Assembly (NCBI RefSeq): GCF_003598715.1
Contig: NZ_QZFU01000019.1
Coordinates: forward strand, 186,001-250,000
DNA: 64,000 nt
Direction of reading: 5' to 3'
From: Nocardia panacis
GTDB lineage: Bacteria; Actinomycetota; Actinomycetes; Mycobacteriales; Mycobacteriaceae
In this document: positions 29,036-38,638 of the stretch, one piece after another
How the letters are laid out: the number at the start of each line of letters is the position of its first letter
Position numbering within the stretch: position 1 is the first letter of the stretch
Notes under the pieces: model-generated
The model's database searches: none
What the model was told of the DNA's origin: nothing
The model's input: the letters and a program-made list of their open reading frames with translations, nothing else
Position numbers and translations under genes: made by a program

Positions 29036-29998
29036 TCAGAGCAGGGTGCTCAGCACCAGCCAGGAGACGAAGGCCGAGGGCAGCATGGAGTCCAGCCGAT
29101 CCATGATGCCGCCGTGTCCGGGCAGCAGCGTACCCATATCCTTGATCCCCAGTTCGCGCTTGACCTGCGATTCGATCAGATCCCCGCAGGTGGCGACCAG
29201 CACCAGCCCGATGCCGAGCACCACGCCGATCATCGAATTCGCCCGCAGCAGCAGGGTCACCGTCAACAGACCGCCGATCACGCTGAACACCAGCGAACCG
29301 CAGAACCCCTCCCAGGACTTCTTCGGGCTGATCGAAGGCACCATCGGATGTTTGCCGAACAGCACCCCGGCGACATAGCCGCCGACATCGGAACAGACCA
29401 CCAGAATCATGAAGGTCAGCACCCGCAGATTGCCGTTGGGCTCCAATAGCAGCAGCGTCGAAAACGAGGCGAGCAGCGGAATCCAGGCCAGCGTGAATAC
29501 GGCGATCGCGGTGTCGCGCAGGAAATTTCGCGGCGCGACCTGCAACCCGTGATCGAACAGCCGCCACACCATGCACACCAGCACGGTGGCGGCGAAAGCG
29601 CCCACCACGCCGTTCGAACCGTAGGGCCAACCCAGCCAGAACACGGCCTGCCCGCCGACGATCAGCGGAATCCGCGGCACCAGCACATCGGCCTCGCGCA
29701 GACGCTTGGCGACCTCCCAGGTGGCCACACCGACCGCGACACCAACCACGCCGATGAACACCTTCGGCACGAACAGCAGGATCGCGATGAGCGAGAGCCC
29801 GAGCCCGAAGCCGACCGCGAGCGCGGCGGGTAGGTTGCGGCCCGCCCGCGACGTCGGCGCTGTCCGCGCGCCGGGATCCCCGGTGGGTCCGCTGATCTCA
29901 GCGGGTATTCCGTTGCCCGGCGCAGGCTCTCCGGCCGCACCGGTCGCGGCGGCGTTGTCGGCCACGATCGTCCCGTCGCTCAAATTCGTCCCGTTCAT
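29036..29998 (-). CDS. cdsA: Phosphatidate cytidylyltransferase CdsA
   Basis: 320 residues. It makes CDP-diacylglycerol from phosphatidate and CTP, the branch point to phosphatidylinositol, cardiolipin and phosphatidylethanolamine. After a 50-residue disordered Gly/Ala/Pro N-terminus there are about eight membrane helices. The CDP-alcohol signature is complete: KRELGIKDMGTLLPGHGGIM, then DRLDSM. It is followed on the minus strand by rlmN and preceded by frr, the usual actinobacterial order. Confidence 0.95.
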   Translation of the reverse strand: MNGTNLSDGTIVADNAAATGAAGEPAPGNGIPAEISGPTGDPGARTAPTSRAGRNLPAALAVGFGLGLSLIAILLFVPKVFIGVVGVAVGVATWEVAKRLREADVLVPRIPLIVGGQAVFWLGWPYGSNGVVGAFAATVLVCMVWRLFDHGLQVAPRNFLRDTAIAVFTLAWIPLLASFSTLLLLEPNGNLRVLTFMILVVCSDVGGYVAGVLFGKHPMVPSISPKKSWEGFCGSLVFSVIGGLLTVTLLLRANSMIGVVLGIGLVLVATCGDLIESQVKRELGIKDMGTLLPGHGGIMDRLDSMLPSAFVSWLVLSTLL

Positions 29999-30022
29999 CC
30001 CCGCCCATCAGCTCCGACGGCG

Positions 30023-30580
30023 TCAGACCTCGAGCAGTTCGGATTCCTTGTGCTTGACCAATTCGTCGATCTGGCCGACGTATTTGGCCGTGGTCTTGTC
30101 CAGATCCTTTTCCGCGCGGCCGACCTCGTCCTCGCCCGCCTCGCCGTCCTTCTGGATCCGACCCAGCTCCTCCATGGCCTTGCGACGCACATTGCGGATG
30201 GCGATCTTGGCGTCCTCACCCTTGCCCTTGGCCTGCTTGACCAGTTCGCGGCGACGCTCCTCGGTCAACTGCGGAACCGAGATCCGAATGATGTCACCAT
30301 TATTCGTCGGATTCACGCCGAGATCCGAATTGCGGATGGCGGTTTCGATCGCGCCCAGCTGGGCCTGCTCGTAGGGCTTGATCACCACCATGCGCGGCTC
30401 GGGCACATTGATACTCGAGATCTGGGTGATCGGGGTGGCGGACCCGTAGTAGTCGACGACGACTCGGGAGAACATGCCGGGATTCGCGCGCCCCGTGCGA
30501 ATGCTTCCGAGATCTTCCTTCGCCACCGCGACGGCCTTTTCCATCTTCTCCTCGGCGTCGAAGAGCGCTTCTTCAATCAC
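30023..30580 (-). CDS. frr: Ribosome recycling factor
   Basis: 185 residues, the usual length, when started at the GTG at 30580 ([15 protein letters not shown]), with GAGGAAAC upstream. The three-helix bundle signatures are present: [20 protein letters not shown], then the domain II stretch [19 protein letters not shown], and [20 protein letters not shown]. It splits post-termination ribosomes with EF-G. It lies downstream of pyrH and upstream of cdsA on the same strand. Confidence 0.96.
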   Translation of the reverse strand: MIEEALFDAEEKMEKAVAVAKEDLGSIRTGRANPGMFSRVVVDYYGSATPITQISSINVPEPRMVVIKPYEQAQLGAIETAIRNSDLGVNPTNNGDIIRISVPQLTEERRRELVKQAKGKGEDAKIAIRNVRRKAMEELGRIQKDGEAGEDEVGRAEKDLDKTTAKYVGQIDELVKHKESELLEV

Positions 30581-30623
30581 GACCGTTTCCTCCACAGCGT
30601 CGTCATCGTGCGGTCGGCGGGTG

Positions 30624-31352
30624 TCAGGACCGGACCAGTGTGCCGATCTTCTCACCGGCGACCGCTCGGGCGATATTGCCCTTGGTCAACAAATTGAACA
30701 CCAACATCGGCATCTGGTTGTCCATACACAGGCTGAAGGCGGTCGCGTCCGCGACCTTCAGGCCGCGTTCGATCGCCTCCTTGTGGGTGATCTCGGAGAA
30801 CATCGTCGCCGATTCGTCGACCTTGGGATCGGCAGTGAACACCCCGTCCACCGCCTTGGCCATGAGCACCACATCGGCGCCGATCTCCAGTGCTCGCTGC
30901 GCGGCGGTGGTGTCGGTGGAGAAGTAGGGCATACCCATACCGGCGCCGAAGATGACCACACGGCCCTTCTCCAGATGCCGCTTGGCGCGCAGCGGCAGAT
31001 ACGGTTCGGCGACCTGACCCATGGTGATGGCGGTCTGCACCCTGGTGTCGATGCCCTGCTTCTGCAGGAAGTCCTGTAGCGCAAGACTGTTCATCACTGT
31101 GCCGAGCATGCCCATGTAGTCGGAGCGGGCGCGGTCCATCCCGCGCTCCTCGAGTTCGGCGCCGCGGAAGAAGTTTCCACCGCCGATCACCACGGCCACC
31201 TGAACCCCGGTGGCGACTACTTCGGCGATCTGCTCGGCGACGGTTTCCACCACATCGGGGTCGAGTCCGACCTTGCCGCCGCCGAACATCTCGCCACCCA
31301 ACTTGAGCAGCACGCGGCGAAATCCTGGGCGGTCGGATCCCTGGCCCGTCAT
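30624..31352 (-). CDS. pyrH: Uridylate kinase PyrH
   Basis: 242 residues. It phosphorylates UMP to UDP with ATP, is hexameric and is allosterically controlled. Motifs: [13 protein letters not shown] for phosphate binding, [30 protein letters not shown] for UMP, and [23 protein letters not shown] sequence for ATP binding. It is 43 bases upstream of frr, in the conserved rpsB-tsf-pyrH-frr order. A longer frame from 31457 lacks support. Confidence 0.96.
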   Translation of the reverse strand: MTGQGSDRPGFRRVLLKLGGEMFGGGKVGLDPDVVETVAEQIAEVVATGVQVAVVIGGGNFFRGAELEERGMDRARSDYMGMLGTVMNSLALQDFLQKQGIDTRVQTAITMGQVAEPYLPLRAKRHLEKGRVVIFGAGMGMPYFSTDTTAAQRALEIGADVVLMAKAVDGVFTADPKVDESATMFSEITHKEAIERGLKVADATAFSLCMDNQMPMLVFNLLTKGNIARAVAGEKIGTLVRS

Positions 31353-31560
31353 TGGTGTAGCACTCCTTCGACGATTGTTCCGGCACGATTTCGGCAGAGT
31401 GCGCGCGGCACTCCAGCACAGTAGGCGGGAGCGCGGCAGCACACCGCGAAGCGACACTATCCTGCCTCATCGCGGCGCGACACCGACCAACCACCCCCGC
31501 TCCGGCGCGAGTTTTCGGCGACCCACACGAATCTGCGAGCGTATCGCCGGTGCAACGCGC

Positions 31561-31595
31561 CTCGGCCCCGCAGTCACGCGGACTGCGGGGCCGAG
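31561..31595 (-). terminator. Hairpin after tsf
   Basis: A perfect 15-bp stem (CTCGGCCCCGCAGTC and its reverse complement) encloses a 5-base loop, 14 bases past the tsf stop on the minus strand. No T-run follows, as is common for actinobacterial terminators. It separates tsf from pyrH. Confidence 0.75.
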
Positions 31596-31609
31596 CACGG
31601 CTATTCGGT

Positions 31610-32434
31610 TTAGTTCTGGCCGACCTCGAAGCGGGCGAAGCGGGTCACGGTGACACCGGCCTCGTCCAGCAGCGCCTTGACCGTCTTCTTCGAATCGGTG
31701 ACCGACGACTGCTCGAGCAGTACGACATCCTTGAAGAAGCCGTTGACGCGGCCCTCGGTGATCTTCGGCAGCGCGGCCTCCGGCTTGCCTTCCTCGCGGG
31801 CGGCCTGCTCGGCGATGCGGCGCTCGTTCTCCACGATGTCGGCCGGGACCTCGTCGCGGGTGACGTACTTGGCCTTGAGCGCGGCGACCTGCATGGCGGC
31901 GGCACGCGCGGCCTCGGCCGCACCCTCGCCCTCGCCCTGGTACTCGACCAGCACGCCGACGGCGGGCGGCAGATCCGAGGAACGCTTGTGCAGGTAGGTG
32001 GCGACCGGGCCGGTGAAGGCCGCGACGCGACGCAGCTCGAGCTTCTCGCCGATCTTGGCGGCCAGCTCCTGCACGGCCTGATCGGCCGTTTTGCCGCCCA
32101 GATCGACCGCCTTCAGCGCGTCCAGATCGGCCGGACGCGCCTTCGCGGCGGCCGCGACGACCTCGGCGGCCAGACCCTGGAACTCCGCGTTCTTGGCGAC
32201 GAAGTCGGTCTCGGAGTTGATCTCGATCAGGACACCGTCCTGCGCGGCGACCAGACCCTCGGCGGTGGCGCGCTCGGCGCGCTTGCCGACATCCTTGGCA
32301 CCCTTGATGCGCAGCACCTCGACGGCCTTGTCGAAGTCGCCGTCGGTCTCCTCGAGCGCCCTCTTGCAGTCCATCATGCCGGAGCCGGTCAGCTCCCGAA
32401 GCCGCTTCACGTCGGCGGCGGTGTAGTTCGCCAT
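31610..32434 (-). CDS. tsf: Elongation factor Ts
   Basis: 274 residues. EF-Ts exchanges nucleotide on EF-Tu. The N-terminal UBA-like domain is [20 protein letters not shown], then the TDFVAKN core motif that inserts into EF-Tu, and the C-terminal module ending [12 protein letters not shown]. It lies 93 bases downstream of rpsB, with an inverted repeat between them, as in the mycobacterial rpsB-tsf pair. Confidence 0.97.
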   Translation of the reverse strand: MANYTAADVKRLRELTGSGMMDCKRALEETDGDFDKAVEVLRIKGAKDVGKRAERATAEGLVAAQDGVLIEINSETDFVAKNAEFQGLAAEVVAAAAKARPADLDALKAVDLGGKTADQAVQELAAKIGEKLELRRVAAFTGPVATYLHKRSSDLPPAVGVLVEYQGEGEGAAEAARAAAMQVAALKAKYVTRDEVPADIVENERRIAEQAAREEGKPEAALPKITEGRVNGFFKDVVLLEQSSVTDSKKTVKALLDEAGVTVTRFARFEVGQN

Positions 32435-32477
32435 TGTCGGCGAGCCTCCTTTGGGAAGAGTCTGTGCGAAATTGTCT

Positions 32478-32517
32478 CAGCGGTGATCACGATGGCACTG
32501 CCACGTGATCACCGCTG
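32478..32517. repeat. 14-bp inverted repeat between rpsB and tsf
   Basis: Arms CAGCGGTGATCACG (32478-32491) and CGTGATCACCGCTG (32504-32517) are perfect and enclose 12 bases. On the minus strand it lies 10 bases after the rpsB stop. It may be a partial terminator or a processing site that sets the rpsB to tsf ratio. Confidence 0.7.
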
Positions 32518-32527
32518 GAACGGAGAG

Positions 32528-33349
32528 TTACGCCTCGGCCGGAGTCTCTGCCGGGGTTTCGGCGGGCGCGGCGGCCTCCTGCTCGGCATTGGCGCCTGCG
32601 AGCAGCTCCTGCTCCCACTCGGCCAGCGGCTCCTGGGGCTTCTCGTCGTGCTGCGACAGGCCGGCGCGGGCCTGCACACCCTCGGCCACCGCGGCCGCGA
32701 CGACCTTGGTCAGCAGGGCGGCGGAACGGATCGCGTCGTCATTGCCGGGGATCGGGTAGTCGACCAGGTCGGGATCGCAGTTGGTGTCCAGGATCGCGAT
32801 GACCGGGATGTTCAGCTTGCGAGCCTCGCCGACGGCGATGTGCTCCTTGTTGGTGTCGACGACCCAGATCGCCGAGGGCACCTTCTGCATATCGCGGATA
32901 CCGCCGAGGGTGCGCTCGAGCTTGTTCATCTCACGCGTGAGCATGAGGATTTCCTTCTTGGTGCGACCCTCGAAACCACCGGTCTGCTCCATGGCCTCGA
33001 GCTCCTTGAGGCGCTGCAGGCGCTTGTGCACGGTGGAGAAGTTGGTGAGCATGCCGCCCAGCCAGCGCTGATTCACGTAGGGCATCCCGACGCGCGTCGC
33101 CTCGGCCGCGATCGACTCCTGGGCCTGCTTCTTGGTGCCGACGAAGAGAACGGTGCCACCGTGGGCGACGGTCTCCTTGACGAACTCGTAGGCCTTGTCG
33201 ATGTAGGTCAGCGTCTGCTGCAGATCGATGATGTAGATGCCGTTGCGGTCGGTGAAGATGAACCGCTTCATCTTCGGATTCCAGCGCCTGGTCTGGTGTC
33301 CGAAGTGCGCGCCGCTGTCGAGCAGCTGCTTCATTGTTACGACAGCCAT
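32528..33349 (-). CDS. rpsB: 30S ribosomal protein S2
   Basis: 273 residues. Signatures: [20 protein letters not shown], then [18 protein letters not shown] and [16 protein letters not shown] sequence, with [20 protein letters not shown] near the end. The extra C-terminal 35 residues are Ala/Glu/Pro-rich and probably disordered, as in other actinobacteria. It leads the minus-strand translation gene row. Confidence 0.97.
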   Translation of the reverse strand: MAVVTMKQLLDSGAHFGHQTRRWNPKMKRFIFTDRNGIYIIDLQQTLTYIDKAYEFVKETVAHGGTVLFVGTKKQAQESIAAEATRVGMPYVNQRWLGGMLTNFSTVHKRLQRLKELEAMEQTGGFEGRTKKEILMLTREMNKLERTLGGIRDMQKVPSAIWVVDTNKEHIAVGEARKLNIPVIAILDTNCDPDLVDYPIPGNDDAIRSAALLTKVVAAAVAEGVQARAGLSQHDEKPQEPLAEWEQELLAGANAEQEAAAPAETPAETPAEA

Positions 33350-33757
33350 GGCTCTCGTATCTCACTTTCGTTGCCGGTTACCACGGCGGATCGGCGATCC
33401 ACCGCCCTGGCGCCACCGAACCCTCGGAACCCGACCGCTGCGACGAGATCAGGACCAGCCGACGATTCCCCGCTCCGAAATGCGCTGGGACGAACCCGAA
33501 TCCCGAACTTCGATTCCGGGTTTCGATTCCCACAGCGCCGATACGGACGAGCACGGGTGGCGCGCGAAGTCGGTCCGCGCATGCGCAGACCGCTGGATCA
33601 GTCTACGGCGTGTGGACGCCTCCGCGTAAATCGGCATGTCAGCGATGTTATCCCGGCGGTCATGAAGGTGAATCGGAGCTATCCACAGGGTCGCGGCTAT
33701 CCACAATCCCGAAACAGTGACTGTTGTGAGATACGCCGCTCGAGGTTCCGTTTATGC
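33350..33757. other. Intergenic region upstream of rpsB
   Basis: 408 bases without a gene, between the divergent rpsB and a secreted protein gene; it should hold both promoters. The only ordered feature seen is a pair of GCTATCCACA words at 33678-33687 and 33696-33705, 18 bp apart, each one mismatch from the DnaA box TTATCCACA. Confidence 0.5.
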
Positions 33758-34087
33758 ATGAATCGCATACACGCATTGCTGGGGATCCTGGTTTCGGTTG
33801 TTTTCGCGACGGCGCTGGTTGCGCCGGGGGCGGGGGCGGATGGCACCGGCGGAACCACCCAACCGAGGGTGCTCTCCGCCGAGCCGTTCGGCGGGACATC
33901 TGCCGAGCGCACAGCAGATGTCCCGATCGCATCCGCGGCCGACTCCTCCGACGCAGCTACCACCAGGCGGCCCGAACCCAAGCAGGCACGGACATTGGAG
34001 GCCGTCGTGGCCGGGTTCAGTGGGTCCGCGGGTGGGGTGCCACTGCTGGGGTGGTTGGTGCGGCTCACACCCTTGCCGGTGCACTGA
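33758..34087 (+). CDS. Small secreted protein, unknown function
   Basis: 109 residues from the ATG at 33758. It has a clear Sec signal peptide (MNRIHALLGILVSVVFATAL, cleavage near APGAGA), a Thr/Ser/Ala-rich low-complexity middle, and a hydrophobic C-terminal patch (GGVPLLGWLVRLTPLPVH). No known domain is recognised. It stands 18 bases upstream of the M23 peptidase gene on the same strand, so the two envelope proteins are probably co-transcribed. Confidence 0.65.
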   Translation: MNRIHALLGILVSVVFATALVAPGAGADGTGGTTQPRVLSAEPFGGTSAERTADVPIASAADSSDAATTRRPEPKQARTLEAVVAGFSGSAGGVPLLGWLVRLTPLPVH

Positions 34088-34105
34088 AACGGGGCCGGGC
34101 GGTCG

Positions 34106-34951
34106 ATGTGGCAGCGGGTTCGGTGGGCGGCGGGGGTCGTGTGCCTCGTGGCGGTATTGGTGGCGGAGAACGACCCGGCGGCGACGGCGGCACCGGTCGG
34201 TCGCTTCGATTGGCCGCTGCGACCGCGCCCCGCGGTGGTACGCAGGTTCGATCGACTCGAGCACGACTGGCTGCCAGGGCATCGCGGCGTCGACTTGGCC
34301 GGTGTCGCGGGGCAACAGGTGCTCGCGGCCGGAGAGGGGATCGTGGCCTTCGCGGGATCGGTGGCGGGTCGACCGGTGCTGTCGATTGATCACGCGGGCG
34401 GATTGCGCACCACATATGAGCCGGTGCGCGCGGAGGTTTCGGTCGGGTCGCGGGTTTCGCGAGGCTCCATGATCGGCACCCTCGAATCCGGACACGCCGG
34501 ATGTCCCTCGGCCTGCCTGCACTGGGGCCTACGGCAGGAGCGGGAACACACCTACCTCGACCCGCTCCGCCTCCTCCACCGCGCTCCCCTGCGCCTCAAA
34601 CCCGTCACCGCCACCACCCGCTTCCCGGACAAGGTCACCAACGAAAGTCATGAACCTCCGGAAGGATCGAACCCATGGACGAGCCCGAATTCACCTATCC
34701 GGAAGTCGGCGCGACCGCCGGATCCCTACCACCCGGCTACCACCACTTCAGCGTGCACCGCCGCATCGGCGCGGGCCGTGCCCTTTTCGACCGAGCGGCC
34801 GCCGATATCCTGGCCTACCGAATGCAGAAGGGCACCGGCATCTTCCACACCGCCGACACTGCCGTCGCCGCTCCCGGCACCCACCTCACGGTCCGACTCG
34901 GCCTGGGTCCCTTGGCCATTCACGCCCCCTGCCGCATCGTCTACACCCTGA
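34106..34951 (+). CDS. M23-family peptidase-like protein, reading on into the next gene
   Basis: 281 residues as read; the recognisable part is about the first 180. A signal peptide (AAGVVCLVAVLVAE) is followed by a LytM/M23 domain: HRGVDLAG has the zinc His and Asp. The later HxH motif is CLHWGLR, where the first His is replaced by Cys, so it may be a non-catalytic envelope regulator. No stop follows the domain: the frame runs 277 bases through the DUF1990 gene in another frame, adding a Pro/Ser/Thr-rich tail. The gene sits beside rpsB as Rv2891 does in Mycobacterium tuberculosis. Confidence 0.75.
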   Translation: MWQRVRWAAGVVCLVAVLVAENDPAATAAPVGRFDWPLRPRPAVVRRFDRLEHDWLPGHRGVDLAGVAGQQVLAAGEGIVAFAGSVAGRPVLSIDHAGGLRTTYEPVRAEVSVGSRVSRGSMIGTLESGHAGCPSACLHWGLRQEREHTYLDPLRLLHRAPLRLKPVTATTRFPDKVTNESHEPPEGSNPWTSPNSPIRKSARPPDPYHPATTTSACTAASARAVPFSTERPPISWPTECRRAPASSTPPTLPSPLPAPTSRSDSAWVPWPFTPPAASSTP

Positions 34952-35178
34952 CCGACCCGAACCGCCACGGCTTCGCCTACGGCACTCTCCCCGGCCACCC
35001 CGAATCCGGCGAGGAACTCTTCGCCGTCGAATACCACCCCACCGACGACTCCGTCCACGCCCTGATCACCGCCTTCTCCCGCCCCGCCACCTGGTACACC
35101 CGCCTCGGCGGCCCCGCCACCCGCGCCCTCCAACACCTAATGGCCCGCAAATACATTGCGACACTGCACCACAGTTGA
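34675..35178 (+). CDS. DUF1990 family protein
   Basis: 167 residues with GGAAGG upstream of ATG. DUF1990 blocks are clear: FTYPEVGATAG at the start, GYHHFSVHRRIGAGRALFDR, then GLGPLAIHAPCRIVYTLTD and GFAYGTLPGHPESGEELFAV. The family is of unknown function, widespread in actinobacteria and plants. Codon use and motifs support this frame over the overlapping tail of the M23 gene. Confidence 0.9.
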   Translation: MDEPEFTYPEVGATAGSLPPGYHHFSVHRRIGAGRALFDRAAADILAYRMQKGTGIFHTADTAVAAPGTHLTVRLGLGPLAIHAPCRIVYTLTDPNRHGFAYGTLPGHPESGEELFAVEYHPTDDSVHALITAFSRPATWYTRLGGPATRALQHLMARKYIATLHHS

Positions 35179-35186
35179 AGAAAGCC

Positions 35187-35615
35187 TTACCCACGCGCAT
35201 CCGGGTGGGTGACGCCGACGACGGTGACAAGCCCGGACAGCCCCGCGAAGTCATCCGGATTCACGGTGAACAGCGGGAGGCGATGCACCGATGCGACGGC
35301 GGCAATCATCAGATCTATTCTGCGCGCCTTGGGATTTCGTCCAGCGGTGATCACTGCGGCGGTGACGTGCCCATATCGCCGCGCCGCAGCGACATCGAAC
35401 GGCAACGGTTCGAAGAGCGCTTCCGCATTCTGCAATCGCTCGATGCGCCTTGCCCGCTCATCAACGGAACTGGCGTAGTGGGGGCCAACCCCCAATTCGG
35501 CCATGGTCACCGCAGAGACAACAATCTCCGCAGGAAGCTCTGCGGAATCAAGGCCATCGAACAGGATCACGATATTGGTATCGACCAAGCCACGAGGATG
35601 AACCGTCGCCGTCAA
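35187..35615 (-). CDS. vapC: Type II toxin VapC (PIN domain)
   Basis: 142 residues: GLVDTNIVILFDGLD, then VTMAELGVG, RRIDLMIAAVASVH and LFTVNPDDFAGL contain the PIN-domain acidic residues. Its start overlaps the antitoxin gene by four bases. It resembles the VapC at 9428-9820 in spacing and motif order. Confidence 0.92.
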   Translation of the reverse strand: MTATVHPRGLVDTNIVILFDGLDSAELPAEIVVSAVTMAELGVGPHYASSVDERARRIERLQNAEALFEPLPFDVAAARRYGHVTAAVITAGRNPKARRIDLMIAAVASVHRLPLFTVNPDDFAGLSGLVTVVGVTHPDARG

Positions 35616-35932
35616 CCCTTATCCCCCACACCGAACTCGCCACGCCGGTACGCCCGATCGTATGGGTCGTACAGTGAGTCATCGATGAAGAGATCACTGT
35701 CGTCACGCCACTCCTGTGCCGAGGACGACAGCCCGCGGAAAGCCGCGATCGCCTCCTCGCGCGGAACAGCAACGCGGCGCCGCATACCACGGTGCGGCAC
35801 CAGGTCTGCAACGGGATTTCCATCCACGGTGATCGTGTACGAGTGTCCGGCACCAACTTCACGCAGGACCCTGCTCACGTTATTGCGAAGCTCCCGCTGA
35901 GGGATCTCCGGCAGTTCGGCCGAAATCGTCAT
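35612..35932 (-). CDS. vapB: Type II antitoxin, Phd/YefM family
   Basis: 106 residues from the ATG at 35932. The Phd-like fold is IPQRELRNNVSRVLREVGAG, then YTITVDGNPVADLVPHRG; a 55-residue acidic tail ends with SLYDPYDRAYRRGEFGVGDK. It pairs with the downstream PIN toxin. A longer frame from 36046 has no features and is not preferred. Confidence 0.9.
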   Translation of the reverse strand: MTISAELPEIPQRELRNNVSRVLREVGAGHSYTITVDGNPVADLVPHRGMRRRVAVPREEAIAAFRGLSSSAQEWRDDSDLFIDDSLYDPYDRAYRRGEFGVGDKG

Positions 35933-36033
35933 ACGCCCAGGATAGGCGCACTGCGACACAACTGCTACGAGTTTTCTACATAGCGGTGCACTGCAAGCCG
36001 TTGGGTCGGGTGCATATCCGCGGACGCAGGTGT

Positions 36034-36654
36034 TCAGCCGGGCCACGGGGGTGCTGATTTGAAGGCTGGATTTAGGTGGATGGTGGGGGCGAGGGTGGAT
36101 AGGAGGCGGCGGGCTCGGGTTAGGGGATGGTCCGGGTAGGTGGGGTCAAGGGTGGGTTCTTCGGAGAGGTTGCGGGGAAGGCCGCCGGTGACGTCGGGAG
36201 CGTAGGGATGGACGGCCCACATGCGCAGGATGTCGGAGAACGGGCGGTTCCGACCGTATTCGGTATGGAATTCGGCGAAGGCCACGGCCTCGCGCATACC
36301 GGTGACGCCGCGCTCCGGACAGTGGAACTTGAGTACGACGCTGCGATCGACGCGCGGGATGGTGAGGGCAGCGATATAGACGACACCGTGCTCGTGACCC
36401 GGCCGCCGCACCTTGACGATCTGCCGGATGGCGGGCAGCCCGTCCACGGTGATCACATCGAGTTCGATCACGCCCGCACCGAGGGCGGCGGTATTGGCCA
36501 CGGTCGCGCGGCGCAGGCGGTCCTCATCGGTGAGCGGTGCGGGCAGGTCCGGCGCCATGACCAGATACTGAACCTCAGCGATATCGTCATCGTGATTGCG
36601 GAAAACGTTGGGCTCCAACCGTTCCCAACCCGTCGTAGCGAAACGCAGCGGCAT
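36034..36654 (-). CDS. Hypothetical protein, 206 residues
   Basis: Preferred start is the ATG at 36654 (MPLRFATTGWERLEPNVFRN); an ATG at 36696 is also open. Soluble alpha/beta protein with no recognised motif; landmarks are VIELDVITVDGLPAIRQIVK, then YIAALTIPRVDRSVVLKFHC and GMREAVAFAEFHTEYG. It resembles small actinobacterial proteins of the Pro/Trp-rich PsbP or lipid-binding type, but I cannot assign it. It lies between the VapBC pair and the alkylsulfatase on the same strand. Confidence 0.7.
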   Translation of the reverse strand: MPLRFATTGWERLEPNVFRNHDDDIAEVQYLVMAPDLPAPLTDEDRLRRATVANTAALGAGVIELDVITVDGLPAIRQIVKVRRPGHEHGVVYIAALTIPRVDRSVVLKFHCPERGVTGMREAVAFAEFHTEYGRNRPFSDILRMWAVHPYAPDVTGGLPRNLSEEPTLDPTYPDHPLTRARRLLSTLAPTIHLNPAFKSAPPWPG

Positions 36655-36724
36655 GTCACCGAATCTAGTGCCCGGCGGCCAAATGCGCAGCGGCACTAGC
36701 CCTTACCGCCGGTAGAGGGGGCCA

Positions 36725-38620
36725 TCAGGGACTCACGATCGCGAAATCCGGGTCCGGCGAATCGAATACGCCGACAAGCTCGGACAGTTTGGTCACATCG
36801 CCCTCGATGCCGATATGCCCCGCGGCGACCGCGACACCGAAATCCTCGCCGCTGAGCAGAACACGGATGAGGGTCTGCTTCGTCAGGGTGAAGGTGGCGT
36901 CGGGCTCGGGAAGTTCCGGTCCGTCGGGGTGCGGATAGTGGGTGAGACGACCGTTGCGCAATTCCAGTCGGTACATCCGGTCGTCGATCTCCCAGTCGGT
37001 CACCACCCGCAGGTACCAGGCCTTCGGGCCGTCGACCCGCACGGCGAGCGCGTCGAAGATCTGCTCGACCGTCAGCGCGGCCAGCATGGTCGACGAACCG
37101 GCCTTGGTGGGGGTGCCGAAGGATCCGTAGCGCAGTTCGTACGCGCCACTGAGATAGAAGTTGCGCCAGGTGGCGTTCTCGGCACCGTAGCCGAGCTGTT
37201 CGAAGGTGGCGGCCTGCAGAGCTTTCGCGGCCTCGTTGTCGGGGTTGGCGAAGATGACATAGTCGACCACCTGGGCGACCCAGCGGTAGTCGCCGGAATC
37301 GAAGGCGGCCTGCGCTTTTCGCAGAACCTCGGCGACACCGCCCATGAATTCCACATGCCGGCGCGCGGATTCGACCGGCGGATGCTGCCACAGGTGCGCG
37401 GGATTCCCGTCGAACCAGCCCAGATACCGCTGGTAGATGGCCTTCACATTGTGGCTGACCGAACCGTAGTATCCGTGCGCGTGCCACGCCGCGGTGAGGG
37501 CGGGCGGCAGTTCCATTGTCTCGGCGATCTCGGGTCCGGTATAGCCCTGATTCAGTCGGCGAACGGTTTGGTCATGTAGGTATCCGTATAGGTCTCGCTG
37601 TAGGGAGAGGTATTCCACGATCCGATCGGCCCCCCAGGTGGGCCAGTGGTGGGAGGCGAAGACGACCTCGGCGTCGCGCGCGAACAGACCGATCGCCTCG
37701 GTCAGGTATTTCGCCCAGACGAGTGGGTCGCGCACCTGCGCGCCGCGCAGTGTGAGCAGGTTGTGCATGGTGTGGGTCGCGTTCTCGGCCATGCAGAGCG
37801 CGCGATGATCGGGGAGGTAGAAGTTCATCTCGGCGGGCGCCTCGGTGCCCGGTGTGAGCTGGAAGATCAGGCGCACACCATCGAGCGTCACCTCCTCGCC
37901 GGTGTGCACGATATCGCGCGTCGGCGCCAACAATGACACCGTGCCGACCGAATTCGTCTGTCCCAGACCGGATCCCACCGATCCCCTGGGTCCGCGCGGC
38001 AGCACCGCACCGTACATGTATCCGGCGCGACGCGCCATTGCCGTTCCCGCATAAACATTTTCAGCCACCGCGTGCTCCAGGAATCCCACCGGCGCAAGCA
38101 CCGGACAGTGGCCAGCGGCAACCTCGGCCTCGGTGGTCACACCGAGCGCGCCGCCGAAATGATCAACATGCGAATGGGTGTAGATGAGTCCGGTTACGGG
38201 ACGCTCGCCGCGATGCTGCCGATACAGGGCCAATCCCGCGGCGGCGGTCTCCACGGAGATGAGCGGATCGATCACGATCACCCCCGAATCCCCTTCCACC
38301 AGGGTCATATTCGACAGGTCCAACCCGCGAATCTGGTAAATGCCCGGAACCACCTGGTAGAGACCCTGTTTCAACACCAGCTCGGATTGCCGCCACAGGC
38401 TCGGATGCACCGACACGGGGCATGGTTCGCGCAGGAAGTCGTAGGAATCGCTGTCCCACACCACGGCCCCGTCCGCGGCGAGCACTACGCCGGGAACCAG
38501 CGCTGCGACGAATCCGCGGTCGGCGTCGGCGAAGTCGGCGGTATCGACAAACGGCAACTCGGCGGCCGCCCGACGCTGCTGGGCGACAATGAAATCGCTC
38601 GGCTCGGTCGTGGTGCTCAT
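36725..38620 (-). CDS. Alkyl/aryl-sulfatase, metallo-beta-lactamase type (SdsA-like)
   Basis: 631 residues. The binuclear zinc motif is HSHVDHFGG. Later His/Glu residues are in APAEMNFYLPDHRALCMAEN and ASHHWPTWG. An all-helical dimerisation region follows (about 400-500), and a C-terminal SCP2-like domain (about 510-630) for binding the alkyl chain. SdsA1/BDS1 enzymes hydrolyse sulfate esters such as dodecyl sulfate to use the alcohol or sulfate. No signal peptide is seen, unlike periplasmic homologues. It follows no obvious operon partner. Confidence 0.93.
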   Translation of the reverse strand: MSTTTEPSDFIVAQQRRAAAELPFVDTADFADADRGFVAALVPGVVLAADGAVVWDSDSYDFLREPCPVSVHPSLWRQSELVLKQGLYQVVPGIYQIRGLDLSNMTLVEGDSGVIVIDPLISVETAAAGLALYRQHRGERPVTGLIYTHSHVDHFGGALGVTTEAEVAAGHCPVLAPVGFLEHAVAENVYAGTAMARRAGYMYGAVLPRGPRGSVGSGLGQTNSVGTVSLLAPTRDIVHTGEEVTLDGVRLIFQLTPGTEAPAEMNFYLPDHRALCMAENATHTMHNLLTLRGAQVRDPLVWAKYLTEAIGLFARDAEVVFASHHWPTWGADRIVEYLSLQRDLYGYLHDQTVRRLNQGYTGPEIAETMELPPALTAAWHAHGYYGSVSHNVKAIYQRYLGWFDGNPAHLWQHPPVESARRHVEFMGGVAEVLRKAQAAFDSGDYRWVAQVVDYVIFANPDNEAAKALQAATFEQLGYGAENATWRNFYLSGAYELRYGSFGTPTKAGSSTMLAALTVEQIFDALAVRVDGPKAWYLRVVTDWEIDDRMYRLELRNGRLTHYPHPDGPELPEPDATFTLTKQTLIRVLLSGEDFGVAVAAGHIGIEGDVTKLSELVGVFDSPDPDFAIVSP

Positions 38621-38638
38621 CGGTGCTTCCTCCTCTGA

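Noticed and set aside
31550..33757. Long plus-strand open frame opposite tsf and rpsB
   Set aside because: Only its last 110 codons (from 33758) look like a real gene; the rest is the antisense of two ribosomal-row genes.
35933..36046. N-terminal extension of the antitoxin at 35612-35932
   Set aside because: The extra 38 codons show no conserved feature, and the ATG at 35932 matches the family start.
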